32,108 nucleotides of DNA from Bacteroidales bacterium (GCA_016937255.1 JAFGWG010000222.1:1-32108); one strand, 5' to 3'; positions 14,595 through 24,311 are shown, numbered from the stretch's first letter. Translations and numbers: made by a program. Notes: generated by a model not told the origin, from the letters alone.

Positions 14595-16436
14595 TTAATT
14601 ACTCAGTCTAAACTCAGCCCTTCTGTTTGGTGCATACCAAGTGTCTTCCAATAAAACTCCGCGATAGGTAACAATAAGAAATGCGCCCATACTATATTTT
14701 GCATTAATTTCACCTTGAAGTTTTTTCATTTCTTCTAAACTTCCGTTGCCTACATAATATGCATAACCATTCTTTTTGGCAGTATTTTGCACTGTGTATG
14801 CATTTCCAAGCGTTTTTGCATACCATTCATTGGCATCGGCAGTTTGTACATAACCAATTTGAACATGATATTCCAGTCCTTCAAGTTCTCTGGTTTCAGA
14901 AATACTTCCGCCACCAAGCTGTATTTGGCTGGCAGAAACGCCTTTGTTTTGCATGTATTGCGAAACAGAAGTTTCACGACATTCAATAAGTTCATCATTC
15001 AATGTCTCGGGTCCGCGAATATCGGCATTTGCAGTAATACTAATGCTTAAATAATTGTATTTCTTAAGCAAATCAGCAATACTATCGAGCATCATTATAT
15101 GCGATTCACTAATTTTGCTTGATTCTGTTTCGTAAAACACATAAAGAGGATGATTATCAGCTTTATATACAAAAGGTTTGGTGGTATCCGGAGGAATGAT
15201 GGTGTCTTGAGGAATTCTGAAACTAAAAATATCGTAAGTGCCTTTTGATTCTGGCCAGCGATTTGAAACCAAATATCCTTTGTAAAAATCGCTAAATACC
15301 AAATTAAAATCATTGCCAATTGAGTTAAAAGGCTTTTTCATATTGGCCGGTTTTAGCCATTGCCCACCTTTATACATGCTGCAGAAAATATCAAGATTCC
15401 CATATCCGGGGTGTCCATCAGAGGCAAAATACAGAAAATCATCATTATCAGATACATAAGGAAACATTTCGTTTCCTGAAGTATTGATATTATCGCCTAA
15501 AGAAACCGCTTCTGTCCAACTACCACTTTTGTAATCTGAATAATAAAGATCGGTTCCGCCTTTTCCACCTGGCATATCACTTACAAAATACATTCTTGTT
15601 CCGTTATTGGCAAGGCATGGATGAGAAATTGTAGAAAAAGGATCAACGCCTTTGGGACGAAAAATTTCCCAATCTGAGTTCATTTTAATTTCAATTCTCG
15701 ATGCATCCATTTCTTCGCCAGCCGGAGTCACCTTGATTTTCTTTACAATGCGAACTTCTATACCGTAACGAGGAACGTAAGCAGTTGTGCTTATAGAATC
15801 TTTAGATTTCATAGGAATATAAGTGATATTGCCACCATTATTCTTATACACAAAAGACAATTGAGGATCTAAAAAAGTCGTTGTACCGTCACATTTTTCA
15901 AGCAATTGTTTATTTGTGCTTGTAAAATAATAAGCATTGCCAGCAGGCCAAGGCCATAATTCTTCTGAGCTGCTATTAACTTCAGGAAAATCATTAATTA
16001 TAGCATTGCTTTTATTATTTTCCCAAACGGGAATACTGTCGCATGATCTTAAACGTTGCTCAGTTTTATAATCGGCAGGGAATGCCTTTGCATACATACG
16101 ATATTGTTCCTTAGCTTCTTCATATTTGCCATTAATTCTGAGTACTTCACCATAATAGAAATGTTGAACTTCTTCAGCTTTACTATGGTCTAATATTCTG
16201 ACATACGTTGATTCAGCTTTCTGATATTCATGCACCATGATATAGCAATATCCGAGATTGGTTAAATCATCGTATATAGGGTTACTTTTATCACAGACTT
16301 TTTCCAAAATGGCAATAGCTTCAGCAAATTGACCATTCTTAATATACTCATTGGCTTTAACCGACTGAGCGTTGGCAGATGAGAAAAGCAACAGAAAGAG
16401 CAGGGTAGAAACTATGCTCCGAAGAAAATACTTCAT
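14595..16436 (-). CDS. PorE-like OmpA protein: TPR, PD40 propeller, OmpA domain with an inserted SPOR-like domain
   Basis: 613 residues with a signal peptide at 1-23 (ending SANAQ). Residues about 25-125 are TPR-like helices (FAEAIAILEKVC, YQKAESTYVRIL, YEEAKEQYRMYAKAFP). About 145-415 is a WD40-like PD40 propeller (ISHPCLANNGTRMYFVSDMPGGKGGTDLY, MFPYVSDNDDFLYFASDGHPGYGNLDIF). An OmpA domain begins near 428 (LYVFYETESSKI, ISITANADIRG, RETSVSQYMQNKGVSASQI) but is broken after GGGSISET. Residues 521-593 (YHVQIGYVQ, YTVQNTAKKNGYAYYVGN, AFLIVTYRG) look like a SPOR-type domain, and the missing OmpA end NRRAEF appears at 604-609. The layout resembles PorE, the peptidoglycan-bound T9SS partner. It sits 6 bases after the PorP/SprF gene, as such partners often do. 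Confidence 0.85.
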   Translation of the reverse strand: MKYFLRSIVSTLLFLLLFSSANAQSVKANEYIKNGQFAEAIAILEKVCDKSNPIYDDLTNLGYCYIMVHEYQKAESTYVRILDHSKAEEVQHFYYGEVLRINGKYEEAKEQYRMYAKAFPADYKTEQRLRSCDSIPVWENNKSNAIINDFPEVNSSSEELWPWPAGNAYYFTSTNKQLLEKCDGTTTFLDPQLSFVYKNNGGNITYIPMKSKDSISTTAYVPRYGIEVRIVKKIKVTPAGEEMDASRIEIKMNSDWEIFRPKGVDPFSTISHPCLANNGTRMYFVSDMPGGKGGTDLYYSDYKSGSWTEAVSLGDNINTSGNEMFPYVSDNDDFLYFASDGHPGYGNLDIFCSMYKGGQWLKPANMKKPFNSIGNDFNLVFSDFYKGYLVSNRWPESKGTYDIFSFRIPQDTIIPPDTTKPFVYKADNHPLYVFYETESSKISESHIMMLDSIADLLKKYNYLSISITANADIRGPETLNDELIECRETSVSQYMQNKGVSASQIQLGGGSISETRELEGLEYHVQIGYVQTADANEWYAKTLGNAYTVQNTAKKNGYAYYVGNGSLEEMKKLQGEINAKYSMGAFLIVTYRGVLLEDTWYAPNRRAEFRLSN

Positions 16437-16442
16437 AAGAGA

Positions 16443-17378
16443 TTAGTTGAATAGTGGAATATTGGTACTGTTTTGTTGGAATCCATTTTTCGGAAAAATT
16501 CGGTATGTCAAATTGATTTCATGAGTTCCAGTAGAGTAATTTTTGATATCGCTTTGAGTAATATCATAGCTATATCCGAAGCAGAACTCGCGAAAGTTCA
16601 GCGCAAACATTGCAACAATAGCATCATTCATGCGATAAGAGCCACCTAGCCAAAATTTATCTTTGTATCCAAAACGTGCATTAAAATCCATTTGGAATGG
16701 GGTACTTTCCTGCATTTGAAATAGAACAGAAGGTTCCACTTTGAAATCTTCGCTCAAATTAATGATATAACCAGCGTTAGCGTAGTATGTTCTTTCGATT
16801 GGGTTGTCAATTTCAGTATCTGAATTCAGCAAATCTGAGCGTATTTCTAAAAGATTATGAACAGAAGCACCAACATAATACTTTTCTGAAGAGGACAGAA
16901 CTACGCTAAAGATAGCATCGGGGCAAAACTCGTTGTTAAACCCACGAATTATAGCCTGATCATCTGGCTCTGCAGTGGTAAGTTGAGATTCATCAACAAA
17001 GTGTTGAAAAAACACACCTGATAAACCAAAGCTTAGTTTATTGCTAAAATCTTCATTCAATTTTAGATGATAAGCGAAGGAGACGTTCATTCCTGTTCTC
17101 CTAGTTGGGCCAGTAACATCATTAAAAAATGATCCACCAATACCAACATTATTCCCAATATAGCCATGGGCTGAAAGGGTTTGAGTTACAGGAGCACCAT
17201 CTATTCCTTCCCATTGTTTCCGGATATTCAAATTTACTGGAATAAAACTTTGCGAACCAGCAATAGCAGGGAATAGTGTGAAGCGGTTCATCATATATTG
17301 GCTATGCAGCGAAATCTGCTGTGATTTGGCAAAGCCAAAGGCGCTTACTAACAAAAGGGCTAAAAATATCTTTTTCAT
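16443..17378 (-). CDS. PorP/SprF-family T9SS outer-membrane protein
   Basis: 311 residues. I chose the ATG at 17378, which begins a signal peptide (MKKIFLALLLVSAFGFAKSQ). A start eight codons upstream would overlap the previous gene by 11 bases. After cleavage the sequence is a beta-barrel of the PorP/SprF family: QISLHSQYMMNRFTLFPAIAGSQSFIPVNLNIRKQW is the hallmark N-terminus, followed by GNNVGIGGSFFNDVTGPT and alternating strands up to FCFGYSYDIT and HEINLTYRIF. Such proteins help a cognate type B substrate pass or stay at the surface (SprF for SprB). It is directly downstream of two type B substrates, so it is probably their partner. Confident of the family, inferred for the pairing. Confidence 0.93.
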   Translation of the reverse strand: MKKIFLALLLVSAFGFAKSQQISLHSQYMMNRFTLFPAIAGSQSFIPVNLNIRKQWEGIDGAPVTQTLSAHGYIGNNVGIGGSFFNDVTGPTRRTGMNVSFAYHLKLNEDFSNKLSFGLSGVFFQHFVDESQLTTAEPDDQAIIRGFNNEFCPDAIFSVVLSSSEKYYVGASVHNLLEIRSDLLNSDTEIDNPIERTYYANAGYIINLSEDFKVEPSVLFQMQESTPFQMDFNARFGYKDKFWLGGSYRMNDAIVAMFALNFREFCFGYSYDITQSDIKNYSTGTHEINLTYRIFPKNGFQQNSTNIPLFN

Positions 17379-17391
17379 TTTTGTAATTTTT

Positions 17392-19830
17392 CTATCTGAC
17401 AATGGTCACTGTTCCTTGCATCATCGGACTATCGGCCGATATGCGGATGAAATAATAATATGTGGTTGCAGGCATATCTTGACCGTTATAGGTTCCATCC
17501 CAGCTTTCGTAAGGACCAATACTTGAAAATACTGACTGTCCCCAACGATTGAAAATATTAACCTCAAAACCATCATATATTTGAGAATTATCAATTACCC
17601 AAGCATCGTTTACGCCGTCTCCATTCGGAGTAAAAGAACTTGGAATGCTAATACAATCTATATCAAGAACCTCAACGGTAATGGTTTCGACTCCTAAGCA
17701 GCCCATCATGTCGGTAACAGTAATGGTATAATCTCCTCCCAATAAATCATCAATATTGGGAGTAGTTTCACCATTATCCCAGCTATACATATAATTTCCG
17801 TTTCCACCATTAGGATAAACTGTAATTATTCCATCACTTTGGTCTTTACACGAAACCGGGATTGTACTATATTCAATTTCAATACTATCGGGCTGAGAAA
17901 CTACAGCGCTGTCAATAACAAAGCAATTGTGATTGTCGGTTACAGTAAGATAGTAAGTACCGGCAGCGATATTGGAAATATCAGCAACTGCGTCGGTGGT
18001 TGACCATAAATATGAATAATTTAGTGTGCCACCATTCACAGTACTTGAAATAGCACCTGTAGATGAATTGTAACAATAAGCATCTGTAACTTGTAACTCC
18101 AATTCAAGTTCATCAGGCTGTGTAATTTCAAAACTATGTGTTGCAGTACACCCTAAAGTATCTGTTATTAGAAGAGTGTATATATCTGCAGGCATATTAC
18201 TGATATCTTCTGTTAGTGCTGCAAGTACATACGATGAGTTCAACCACTCGAATTCATACGGAGCAGTACCTCCGGTAATAGTAACATCAATTTCACCATT
18301 ACTAAGTCCAAAGCAAGAAATATCAATAGTTGTATCGGTAAACACAAATGCATCTGGCTGTAATATTTCAATGGTATCAGAAACTGTATTGGCATAATAG
18401 TCTGTTACCGTAATAGAATAGAAACCTGCAGGCAAGCTGTCAATATCGGTTTCAGTATTTCCATTTGACCATAAATAGGAGTAAGGTCCAGTTCCACCAG
18501 AGGCTTCTGCAGTTAATGTTCCATCTGATCCACCAAAACAGGTGACTCTTGTTGTAGATAAAGATACCAATAGTGGATCACTGGGTTCACTAATATAAAC
18601 ACTATCAACAATTGTACAGGAATGATCATCGGTAATGGTCAAAATATACCAACCAGCTGGAATATTACTCAGATTCTGAGTTGTTGCTCCGTTACTCCAG
18701 CTAAATAAATATGGAGTAACACCTCCAGTTACATTGGTATTGATAGAACCATTGCTACCTCCATTTGTTGTAACATCGTTAGAGGTAAATGAAACAGTTA
18801 GCTCAGGAGGAGAAGTAACGCTAGCCGAAGCATTAAGACTACATCCATGATCATCTGTTACAGTAACATAGTAAGTATTATTTTCTAGCGAATCCTGATC
18901 TTCTTCTGTCCAAGATAGAATATAATCCGAATTTGCCCATGAGTAATGGTACGGAGTAGTTCCACCACCAACGGTCACGTCAACCATGCCAAGAATTTCT
19001 CCGAAACAATTATTATCGGTACTTACAACGTTTAATGTAAGTTGTGGGGGATCACTTAAGGTAACAGAAATCGTAGATTTACATCCATTATCGTCGGTTA
19101 TGGTTACGGTATAAGCACCTGAAGGTAAATCATCAATATCCTGAGAAAACGCTCCGTTACTCCAACTGTAGTAATAAGGTGTTGTGCCACCCCAAACCGT
19201 AATGTCTGCCCAACCATCTGAATAACCAAAACAAGATGGATTGAGAAAATCAGCAGTTCTACTTAGCGCTTCTGCCGGTTCATGGAGCACTACACTATCG
19301 GTTGCCGTACAGCTATGATTATCAGTAACGGTAACATAGTATGTGCCTGCACCAATATTGCTGCGATCCTGAGTGGTTGGTCCATCAGCCCATGAATAAA
19401 GATACCCCGGAGTTCCGCCATCAATACTCAGATCAATAGAACCTGTATTTTGGCTATTGCAGAGAATATCGACATGGCTGTGATCTGTTGTTAACTCGTC
19501 TGGCTCTGTTACATTAAATATATCGAATGCAACACAACCTGTAACAAGATCAATAACCTGAACATCGTAATACCCAGCAGGGAGATTGGTTAATGAGTAC
19601 ACATTTGTGGCTCCCGTTGACCAATTAATTTGAAAGGGTCCAGGTGCATTGGCAATAACTAGACTCACCGAGCCATTTGAGCCTCCATAGCAACTTACAT
19701 GAGTTCCGCTCAGCGTTGCTGTATGACAAGGAGGGGGAGTTTTGCCGGGTTCATCTGGATCCCCATTATCTGCAAACACAAATCCTGCAGAAATAAAACT
19801 CAAAACAAGTAGAAATCGTAGTATTTTCAT
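17392..19830 (-). CDS. SprB-repeat surface protein with T9SS type B sorting domain (812 aa)
   Basis: Signal peptide 1-20 (ending VFADN). Nine SprB repeats of about 75 residues fill 37-725, each with a strand pattern C-x-G-x-x-x-G-x-x-x-x, then GGTxPYxYSWSNG, a xLxAGxYxVTVTDxxGC strand pair, and EP. Each usually carries two cysteines, SCFG and GC, likely a disulfide. The last 85 residues are the gliding-motility-associated type B domain (IPSSFTPNGDGVNDAWVI, VNIFNRWGQSVF, WDGTYNGQDMPATTYYYFI). SprB is the cell-surface adhesin of gliding Flavobacterium. Whether this species glides is not shown. The repeats have diverged from one another, so the array looks old. Its gene is between a longer relative and the PorP/SprF gene. 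Confidence 0.94.
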   Translation of the reverse strand: MKILRFLLVLSFISAGFVFADNGDPDEPGKTPPPCHTATLSGTHVSCYGGSNGSVSLVIANAPGPFQINWSTGATNVYSLTNLPAGYYDVQVIDLVTGCVAFDIFNVTEPDELTTDHSHVDILCNSQNTGSIDLSIDGGTPGYLYSWADGPTTQDRSNIGAGTYYVTVTDNHSCTATDSVVLHEPAEALSRTADFLNPSCFGYSDGWADITVWGGTTPYYYSWSNGAFSQDIDDLPSGAYTVTITDDNGCKSTISVTLSDPPQLTLNVVSTDNNCFGEILGMVDVTVGGGTTPYHYSWANSDYILSWTEEDQDSLENNTYYVTVTDDHGCSLNASASVTSPPELTVSFTSNDVTTNGGSNGSINTNVTGGVTPYLFSWSNGATTQNLSNIPAGWYILTITDDHSCTIVDSVYISEPSDPLLVSLSTTRVTCFGGSDGTLTAEASGGTGPYSYLWSNGNTETDIDSLPAGFYSITVTDYYANTVSDTIEILQPDAFVFTDTTIDISCFGLSNGEIDVTITGGTAPYEFEWLNSSYVLAALTEDISNMPADIYTLLITDTLGCTATHSFEITQPDELELELQVTDAYCYNSSTGAISSTVNGGTLNYSYLWSTTDAVADISNIAAGTYYLTVTDNHNCFVIDSAVVSQPDSIEIEYSTIPVSCKDQSDGIITVYPNGGNGNYMYSWDNGETTPNIDDLLGGDYTITVTDMMGCLGVETITVEVLDIDCISIPSSFTPNGDGVNDAWVIDNSQIYDGFEVNIFNRWGQSVFSSIGPYESWDGTYNGQDMPATTYYYFIRISADSPMMQGTVTIVR

Positions 19831-19839
19831 CTCTTAACT

Positions 19840-22800
19840 TTAACGAATTATTGTTACTGTGCCTGTAAATGCTTCCTGTCCATTGTTCAAATCAACAACG
19901 TAATAATACGTTTCAGATGGAACTTGGCTACCTTTATAAGATCCATCCCATGGATCTGTATATGGATTTCCTTCATAAAGAAGTGTACCCCAACGGTTAA
20001 ATATTTTCACCATATTCCCAGGATACAGATCAATATTATTGATCACCCAAGTATCGTTGGTTCCGTCACCGTTAGGAGTAAAGCTTGAAGGAATAAAAAT
20101 ACAGTCATTCAAACTTTCAGGAAGGATATAATCATTGGTAAGTTGACAGCCATTGTTGTCAGTCACCGTAAGTATGTATGTACCCGGTTCGAGATCTCCA
20201 ACAAAACTACTGTCGCTACCATTAGACCAATTGTAATTATAATTGCCTGCACCTCCGGTAATGATGACATAAATGCTTCCATCACTATTATCAGAACATG
20301 AAACTGGTATTACATTGGAATTAATTTCAATTTGAGGCATACTACCTACATAGTAGTGTTCAACAGTTTCACAACCATGGTCATCTGTAACACTTACAAA
20401 ATAATCTCCGGAATTTAATCCATTCACATCTTCTGTATTATCACCTGAGGACCAGTTGTATATATAAGGTGATGTACCACCACCTACAAACAGTTCTATG
20501 CTACCATCATTTCCACCATAGCAAGAAGTGATAGTGATATCACCAACAACAGAAATACTATCTGGTTGATCAATAAAGATATTCCTAATGTTTTCGCAGG
20601 AATTTGCATCTGTTACTATCAATTGGTAATTGCCTGATTCAAGCTGATCTACCTCATGCCCATTGTTTTGCATCAGATAATCTGTATCATCCCACCTTAT
20701 ATAATAAGGAGTGGTTCCGCCATTGGCCTGAACATTGAGTATTGCATCACTGTAGCCATAGCAGGATGGATCCGTTACTGTTAATATTAGAGAAAGTGAA
20801 TCTGCAGGCTGATTAATTACAGTACCGCTATATGCTTCACATCCATTATTATCTGTAATGGTAACAGTATAAGTTCCGGCTACCACATAACTGAGGTTTT
20901 CAGTAGTGGCACCGTTTGACCAAAGATAAGTATAGGTTGGTGTTCCGCCATTAGTATTCATCCATGCCATACCTGTGCTATCTCCGAAACATTTAATATG
21001 ATCGGGCTCTATAGATGCAGTGAGAGGAGCACCGGGTTCATAAATATCAACGCTTCCAATTTGCTGACAACCATTATTATCAGTAATGGTAACAGTATAA
21101 TTTCCAGCAGGAAGGGTATTGATATCTTGTGTTACAGCACCATTAGACCAATTGAAAATATAAGGTCCAGTTCCGCCATTTACAGTTAAAGAAATGGAAC
21201 CGAGACTTTGTCCATAACAAAGATTATCAATGGTAGAAGCCGACCAAATTAATGAGGCTGGCTCATCAATTAGTATCGTAGTATCGTGTGTACATCCATG
21301 ATCATCGCTAACCAAAACAATATATGTTCCGGCTTGAATTGAATCGAGTTGAGATGAATGTTCATTAATGCTTTGTGAGTTATAAAGCCATGTAAATTCG
21401 TAAGGCGATGTTCCACCACTGGCACCAATTTGAATAGAGCCGGATGCTTCACCATTACAATAAGCATCAATACTTGTAGCCGTTAATGCAAGTGGCGCCA
21501 AAGGTTGTAAAATATTATAATTAAGAATATCCTGACAACCATGGGCATCTTCAACGGTAACTGTATATGCTCCTGAACTTAATGAATCTATGATAGCATT
21601 AGTTCCTCCATTTGACCATAAATAGGAGTAGGGAAGTGTGCCACCGCTAACAGAAACCTCAGCAAAACCAGTATTTTCACCAAAGCAGTCAACATCTCCC
21701 TGACTTGCAACAGATACAAGATCGAAAGGCTCATTTATGGTAAAGCTTTCTATATATGTACAAAGATTATGATCTGTAACAGTTAATGTATAAGATCCTT
21801 GCGGAATATTGCTAAGACTTTCGCTTGATGCACCATTACTCCATGACCAAGAATAAGGTGTTGTGCCACCTTCAGTACTTACCGATATTGCTCCAGTGGA
21901 ATTTCCATTGCAGTCAACATCTGTAGTAGATGCATTAATAGCTAATGCAGCAGCAGGTTCTGTAATAATAGCTTCACTAAAAGTAACACAGCCATTGGCA
22001 TCGGTTACAATAACATAATGCGTGCCTGCGGAAAGACCATTAATTACATCTGTATGGGAGCTTGTATTGTGTACAACCCCATTAGACCATTCATATCGAT
22101 AAGGAGGAGTACCATGAGATACAGTAGCAGTAATAGATCCACCATTGGCACCATAACACGGACTTGCCGTTGGAACTGTCGTTACAAAATATTTTGCAGG
22201 TCTAATACGAAAAGATGGAGGGTTAATATTATTAAAATTCTTCATTTCCCAGGTTTTATTTACCCAATTGTATTTAATATTTGCAATATTAGGTTGTAGC
22301 TGAACCAAAGGACCATAAGAGTAATCAAAACCATGAAATACTACAGCGGGTGTACAAAAATCACTGCCTCGACACCAATCGCATACCACGCAATACCATG
22401 GGCCACAAGGGTAATACGTTGGGATACATATTCTTGGAATTACCTCTACATCATCCATTGAAATATTGAACTCTAGCATTTCAAATACAAAATCGAAAGC
22501 AATGGAATCGTAAGTATGATTATTAAAGGTATTTCTCATATAGTAAAATGGGTCAATATCCATGAACTCATAGTTGCAAGGATAATCGAAACGAAGTTTA
22601 TTACCCACACTAAAAGTTACTGTTGAATCGGATCCTTGTGCAAGAACGGCATTCGACGGAGATAGTACCTTATAATCTATAATGCCGGGAAAATCCATTG
22701 TGGTTTTTATATCCGGTTTAAATGTTAGTTTTTGATTATGATATAAACCAATTTCAAAACCAGTATGCATGAGTGAATAACCTAATGTAATAGGCCCAAA

Positions 22801-23646
22801 CTCCCATTCATTCTCAAGATTTGCAAAGAATGCACTTACATAAGGAATTCCAAGAGCACCAATAAATTTAGCAATATTGAAAAATACTTCAGCATACTCA
22901 AAAGGAGGTGTTCGGGAGACAAGATTGTCGCCAACTAAGTAACTTGTTGCATTTGAATTGTTTGGCAGAGTTATCATAAGAGTTATAATCTCATCCGCAT
23001 CTGACCATGTAAATGGGAAATAATCACCTACAGGCCATTCATACATGCCATTGAGCAATGATAAACCTGTTGTATTGCTTAGATAAACAATATCGAAAGT
23101 ATCTACAGGCATATCGATGTCGATTATAGTCGCATCTGTACAGCCAAAAAAGCAAAATTCTCCGCCAATTTCAAATCCAAACCCCATTGCTGCCCAAATC
23201 TGAAACACTATATTATAAGTATCGACCACCATTTGGCAATTAGCCGGATCTGGAGTAAAATCGGTTATAATTGTAATTTCTTCACCTTTTTCAAATTGAC
23301 CTGTAGCAGGCATTTCAAGATCAATATCTACAGTGTAATCCAGATCAACCTTTTCTGATCCGAATCTAATACGCAAACCACTTCCCATTGCACCCCATGT
23401 AGATGCTTCGAATTCTGCTCCAAAATCAAATCCGGCAACGGTAGTGATACTTCCGAAAGAAGTGCTTTCATCCCAACTAATATCAAAAAATGGGTAATCT
23501 ATTGCGAATACACTTCCTGTATCGGCTTGCCAAAGGCTTTGTCCATGAGAAAAGAAGGGCGCATGATGTGTTACCGTGGTATCTGATTGTGCCATGGATG
23601 ATGAAACCACAACAATACTAATAAGAATAGTTAATAATATTTTCAT
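19840..23646 (-). CDS. Large SprB-repeat surface protein with unique N-terminal domain and type B sorting domain (1268 aa)
   Basis: Signal peptide 1-19 (ending SMAQS). Residues about 20-480 are a region I do not recognise, beta-rich and aromatic, with a cluster of seven cysteines in about 30 residues (ICIPTYYPCGPWYCVVCDWC, then GSDFC) near 403-433. Nine SprB repeats follow from about 482 to 1178, with the usual CxG, GGTxPY, SWSNG and VTDxxGC pattern, and a type B sorting domain closes the protein (IPSSFTPNGDGTNDTWVI, VKIFNRWGTLLYEG, WDGSYKGSQVPSETYYYV). It is the second gene of the operon, 8 bases after a small exported protein and 9 before the 812-residue relative. Probably a surface adhesin or filament. 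The N-terminal domain is the likely distinctive, perhaps ligand-binding, part. Confidence 0.93.
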   Translation of the reverse strand: MKILLTILISIVVVSSSMAQSDTTVTHHAPFFSHGQSLWQADTGSVFAIDYPFFDISWDESTSFGSITTVAGFDFGAEFEASTWGAMGSGLRIRFGSEKVDLDYTVDIDLEMPATGQFEKGEEITIITDFTPDPANCQMVVDTYNIVFQIWAAMGFGFEIGGEFCFFGCTDATIIDIDMPVDTFDIVYLSNTTGLSLLNGMYEWPVGDYFPFTWSDADEIITLMITLPNNSNATSYLVGDNLVSRTPPFEYAEVFFNIAKFIGALGIPYVSAFFANLENEWEFGPITLGYSLMHTGFEIGLYHNQKLTFKPDIKTTMDFPGIIDYKVLSPSNAVLAQGSDSTVTFSVGNKLRFDYPCNYEFMDIDPFYYMRNTFNNHTYDSIAFDFVFEMLEFNISMDDVEVIPRICIPTYYPCGPWYCVVCDWCRGSDFCTPAVVFHGFDYSYGPLVQLQPNIANIKYNWVNKTWEMKNFNNINPPSFRIRPAKYFVTTVPTASPCYGANGGSITATVSHGTPPYRYEWSNGVVHNTSSHTDVINGLSAGTHYVIVTDANGCVTFSEAIITEPAAALAINASTTDVDCNGNSTGAISVSTEGGTTPYSWSWSNGASSESLSNIPQGSYTLTVTDHNLCTYIESFTINEPFDLVSVASQGDVDCFGENTGFAEVSVSGGTLPYSYLWSNGGTNAIIDSLSSGAYTVTVEDAHGCQDILNYNILQPLAPLALTATSIDAYCNGEASGSIQIGASGGTSPYEFTWLYNSQSINEHSSQLDSIQAGTYIVLVSDDHGCTHDTTILIDEPASLIWSASTIDNLCYGQSLGSISLTVNGGTGPYIFNWSNGAVTQDINTLPAGNYTVTITDNNGCQQIGSVDIYEPGAPLTASIEPDHIKCFGDSTGMAWMNTNGGTPTYTYLWSNGATTENLSYVVAGTYTVTITDNNGCEAYSGTVINQPADSLSLILTVTDPSCYGYSDAILNVQANGGTTPYYIRWDDTDYLMQNNGHEVDQLESGNYQLIVTDANSCENIRNIFIDQPDSISVVGDITITSCYGGNDGSIELFVGGGTSPYIYNWSSGDNTEDVNGLNSGDYFVSVTDDHGCETVEHYYVGSMPQIEINSNVIPVSCSDNSDGSIYVIITGGAGNYNYNWSNGSDSSFVGDLEPGTYILTVTDNNGCQLTNDYILPESLNDCIFIPSSFTPNGDGTNDTWVINNIDLYPGNMVKIFNRWGTLLYEGNPYTDPWDGSYKGSQVPSETYYYVVDLNNGQEAFTGTVTIIR

Positions 23647-23654
23647 GGCATTAA

Positions 23655-24185
23655 TTATTTAAATTGTACAGTTAGGAAACTAGCCAGAAAGACATTTTTT
23701 AGTAAACCCGCAAATAATTCAGGATAATTTGCAGTTAATAATAAGGTAGATTCGTAGTCGCCCGTAAAAAACATAATACGGTTAATTGGGACATCATTTA
23801 CGACAAATCGAAGAATATAGGCCTTAGCGGGCCGACCTTCCTCGGTTTTTAGATCTATTTCAGTTATTAATTCTGCACCTTGCTTTAGAAAAACTTCTTT
23901 AGTCATATTGGCAGTTACAGAAATGAAAGAAGTACTATCGATCATCTGCGCCATAATTGAGCTTGCCGTTCCAACATGAATAAACCCATTGTGTTCATTC
24001 TGTGTAAAGGGTTCAAAATGCATAGGAAGTCTTATGGATGCACCAGAATTAATAAACTCAGTATACGTCGAGTCAAGATCCTTCAAAATATATGCATCCA
24101 GATCAGGTTTACCATTGTCTTGCCCATATAGAGCTGTGCAGAAAACAATTTGAGAAAAAATTAACAAGAATAAAAATCTTTTCAT
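23655..24185 (-). CDS. Small exported protein of unknown function
   Basis: 176 residues with a signal peptide at 1-21 (MKRFLFLLIFSQIVFCTALYGQ). The mature part has a run of strands and helices: ASIRLPMHFEPF, GFIHVGTASSIMAQMIDSTSFISVTANMTKEVFLKQGAELITEIDLKTEEGRPAKAYILRF, NRIMFFTGDYESTLLLTANYPELFAGLLKNVFLASF. The pattern of a short beta-sheet followed by a final helix with TANYPE and L-x-x-L-x-x-V-F recalls DcrB/PsbP-like folds, but that is only a guess. It is the first gene of the type B surface operon, 8 bases before the large SprB-repeat protein, so it may help export or assembly. Confidence 0.65.
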   Translation of the reverse strand: MKRFLFLLIFSQIVFCTALYGQDNGKPDLDAYILKDLDSTYTEFINSGASIRLPMHFEPFTQNEHNGFIHVGTASSIMAQMIDSTSFISVTANMTKEVFLKQGAELITEIDLKTEEGRPAKAYILRFVVNDVPINRIMFFTGDYESTLLLTANYPELFAGLLKNVFLASFLTVQFK

Positions 24186-24311
24186 ATAAGTGTATTTGGG
24201 TGCAAATTACGAAAAAAATTATTGATTAGCGATATAAATATTCACTATGTTTTAATTTTTTTTCTTTTGGTTTTTTGTTTTACCTTAGTAGCCAATTTTT
24301 AATTAGCAGTT
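24186..24311. other. Divergent intergenic region between the two surface-protein units
   Basis: 126 bases separate the start of the minus-strand type B operon from the start of the plus-strand giant gene. The plus side has a strongly T-rich run (24248-24280). No complete TAnnTTTG box with a -33 partner was seen for either strand; gtaatttgc on the minus strand near 24207-24215 is the nearest. Confidence 0.4.

Noticed and set aside
14750-15050. Overlapping plus- and minus-strand frames within the PorE-like gene
   Set aside because: They are shadow frames of a strongly supported coding sequence with clear domains and show no independent features.
17378-17402. An upstream start of the PorP/SprF gene overlapping the previous gene by 11 bases
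   Set aside because: The extra eight residues precede a perfect signal peptide; the ATG at 17378 gives the expected export signal and a 13-base gap.
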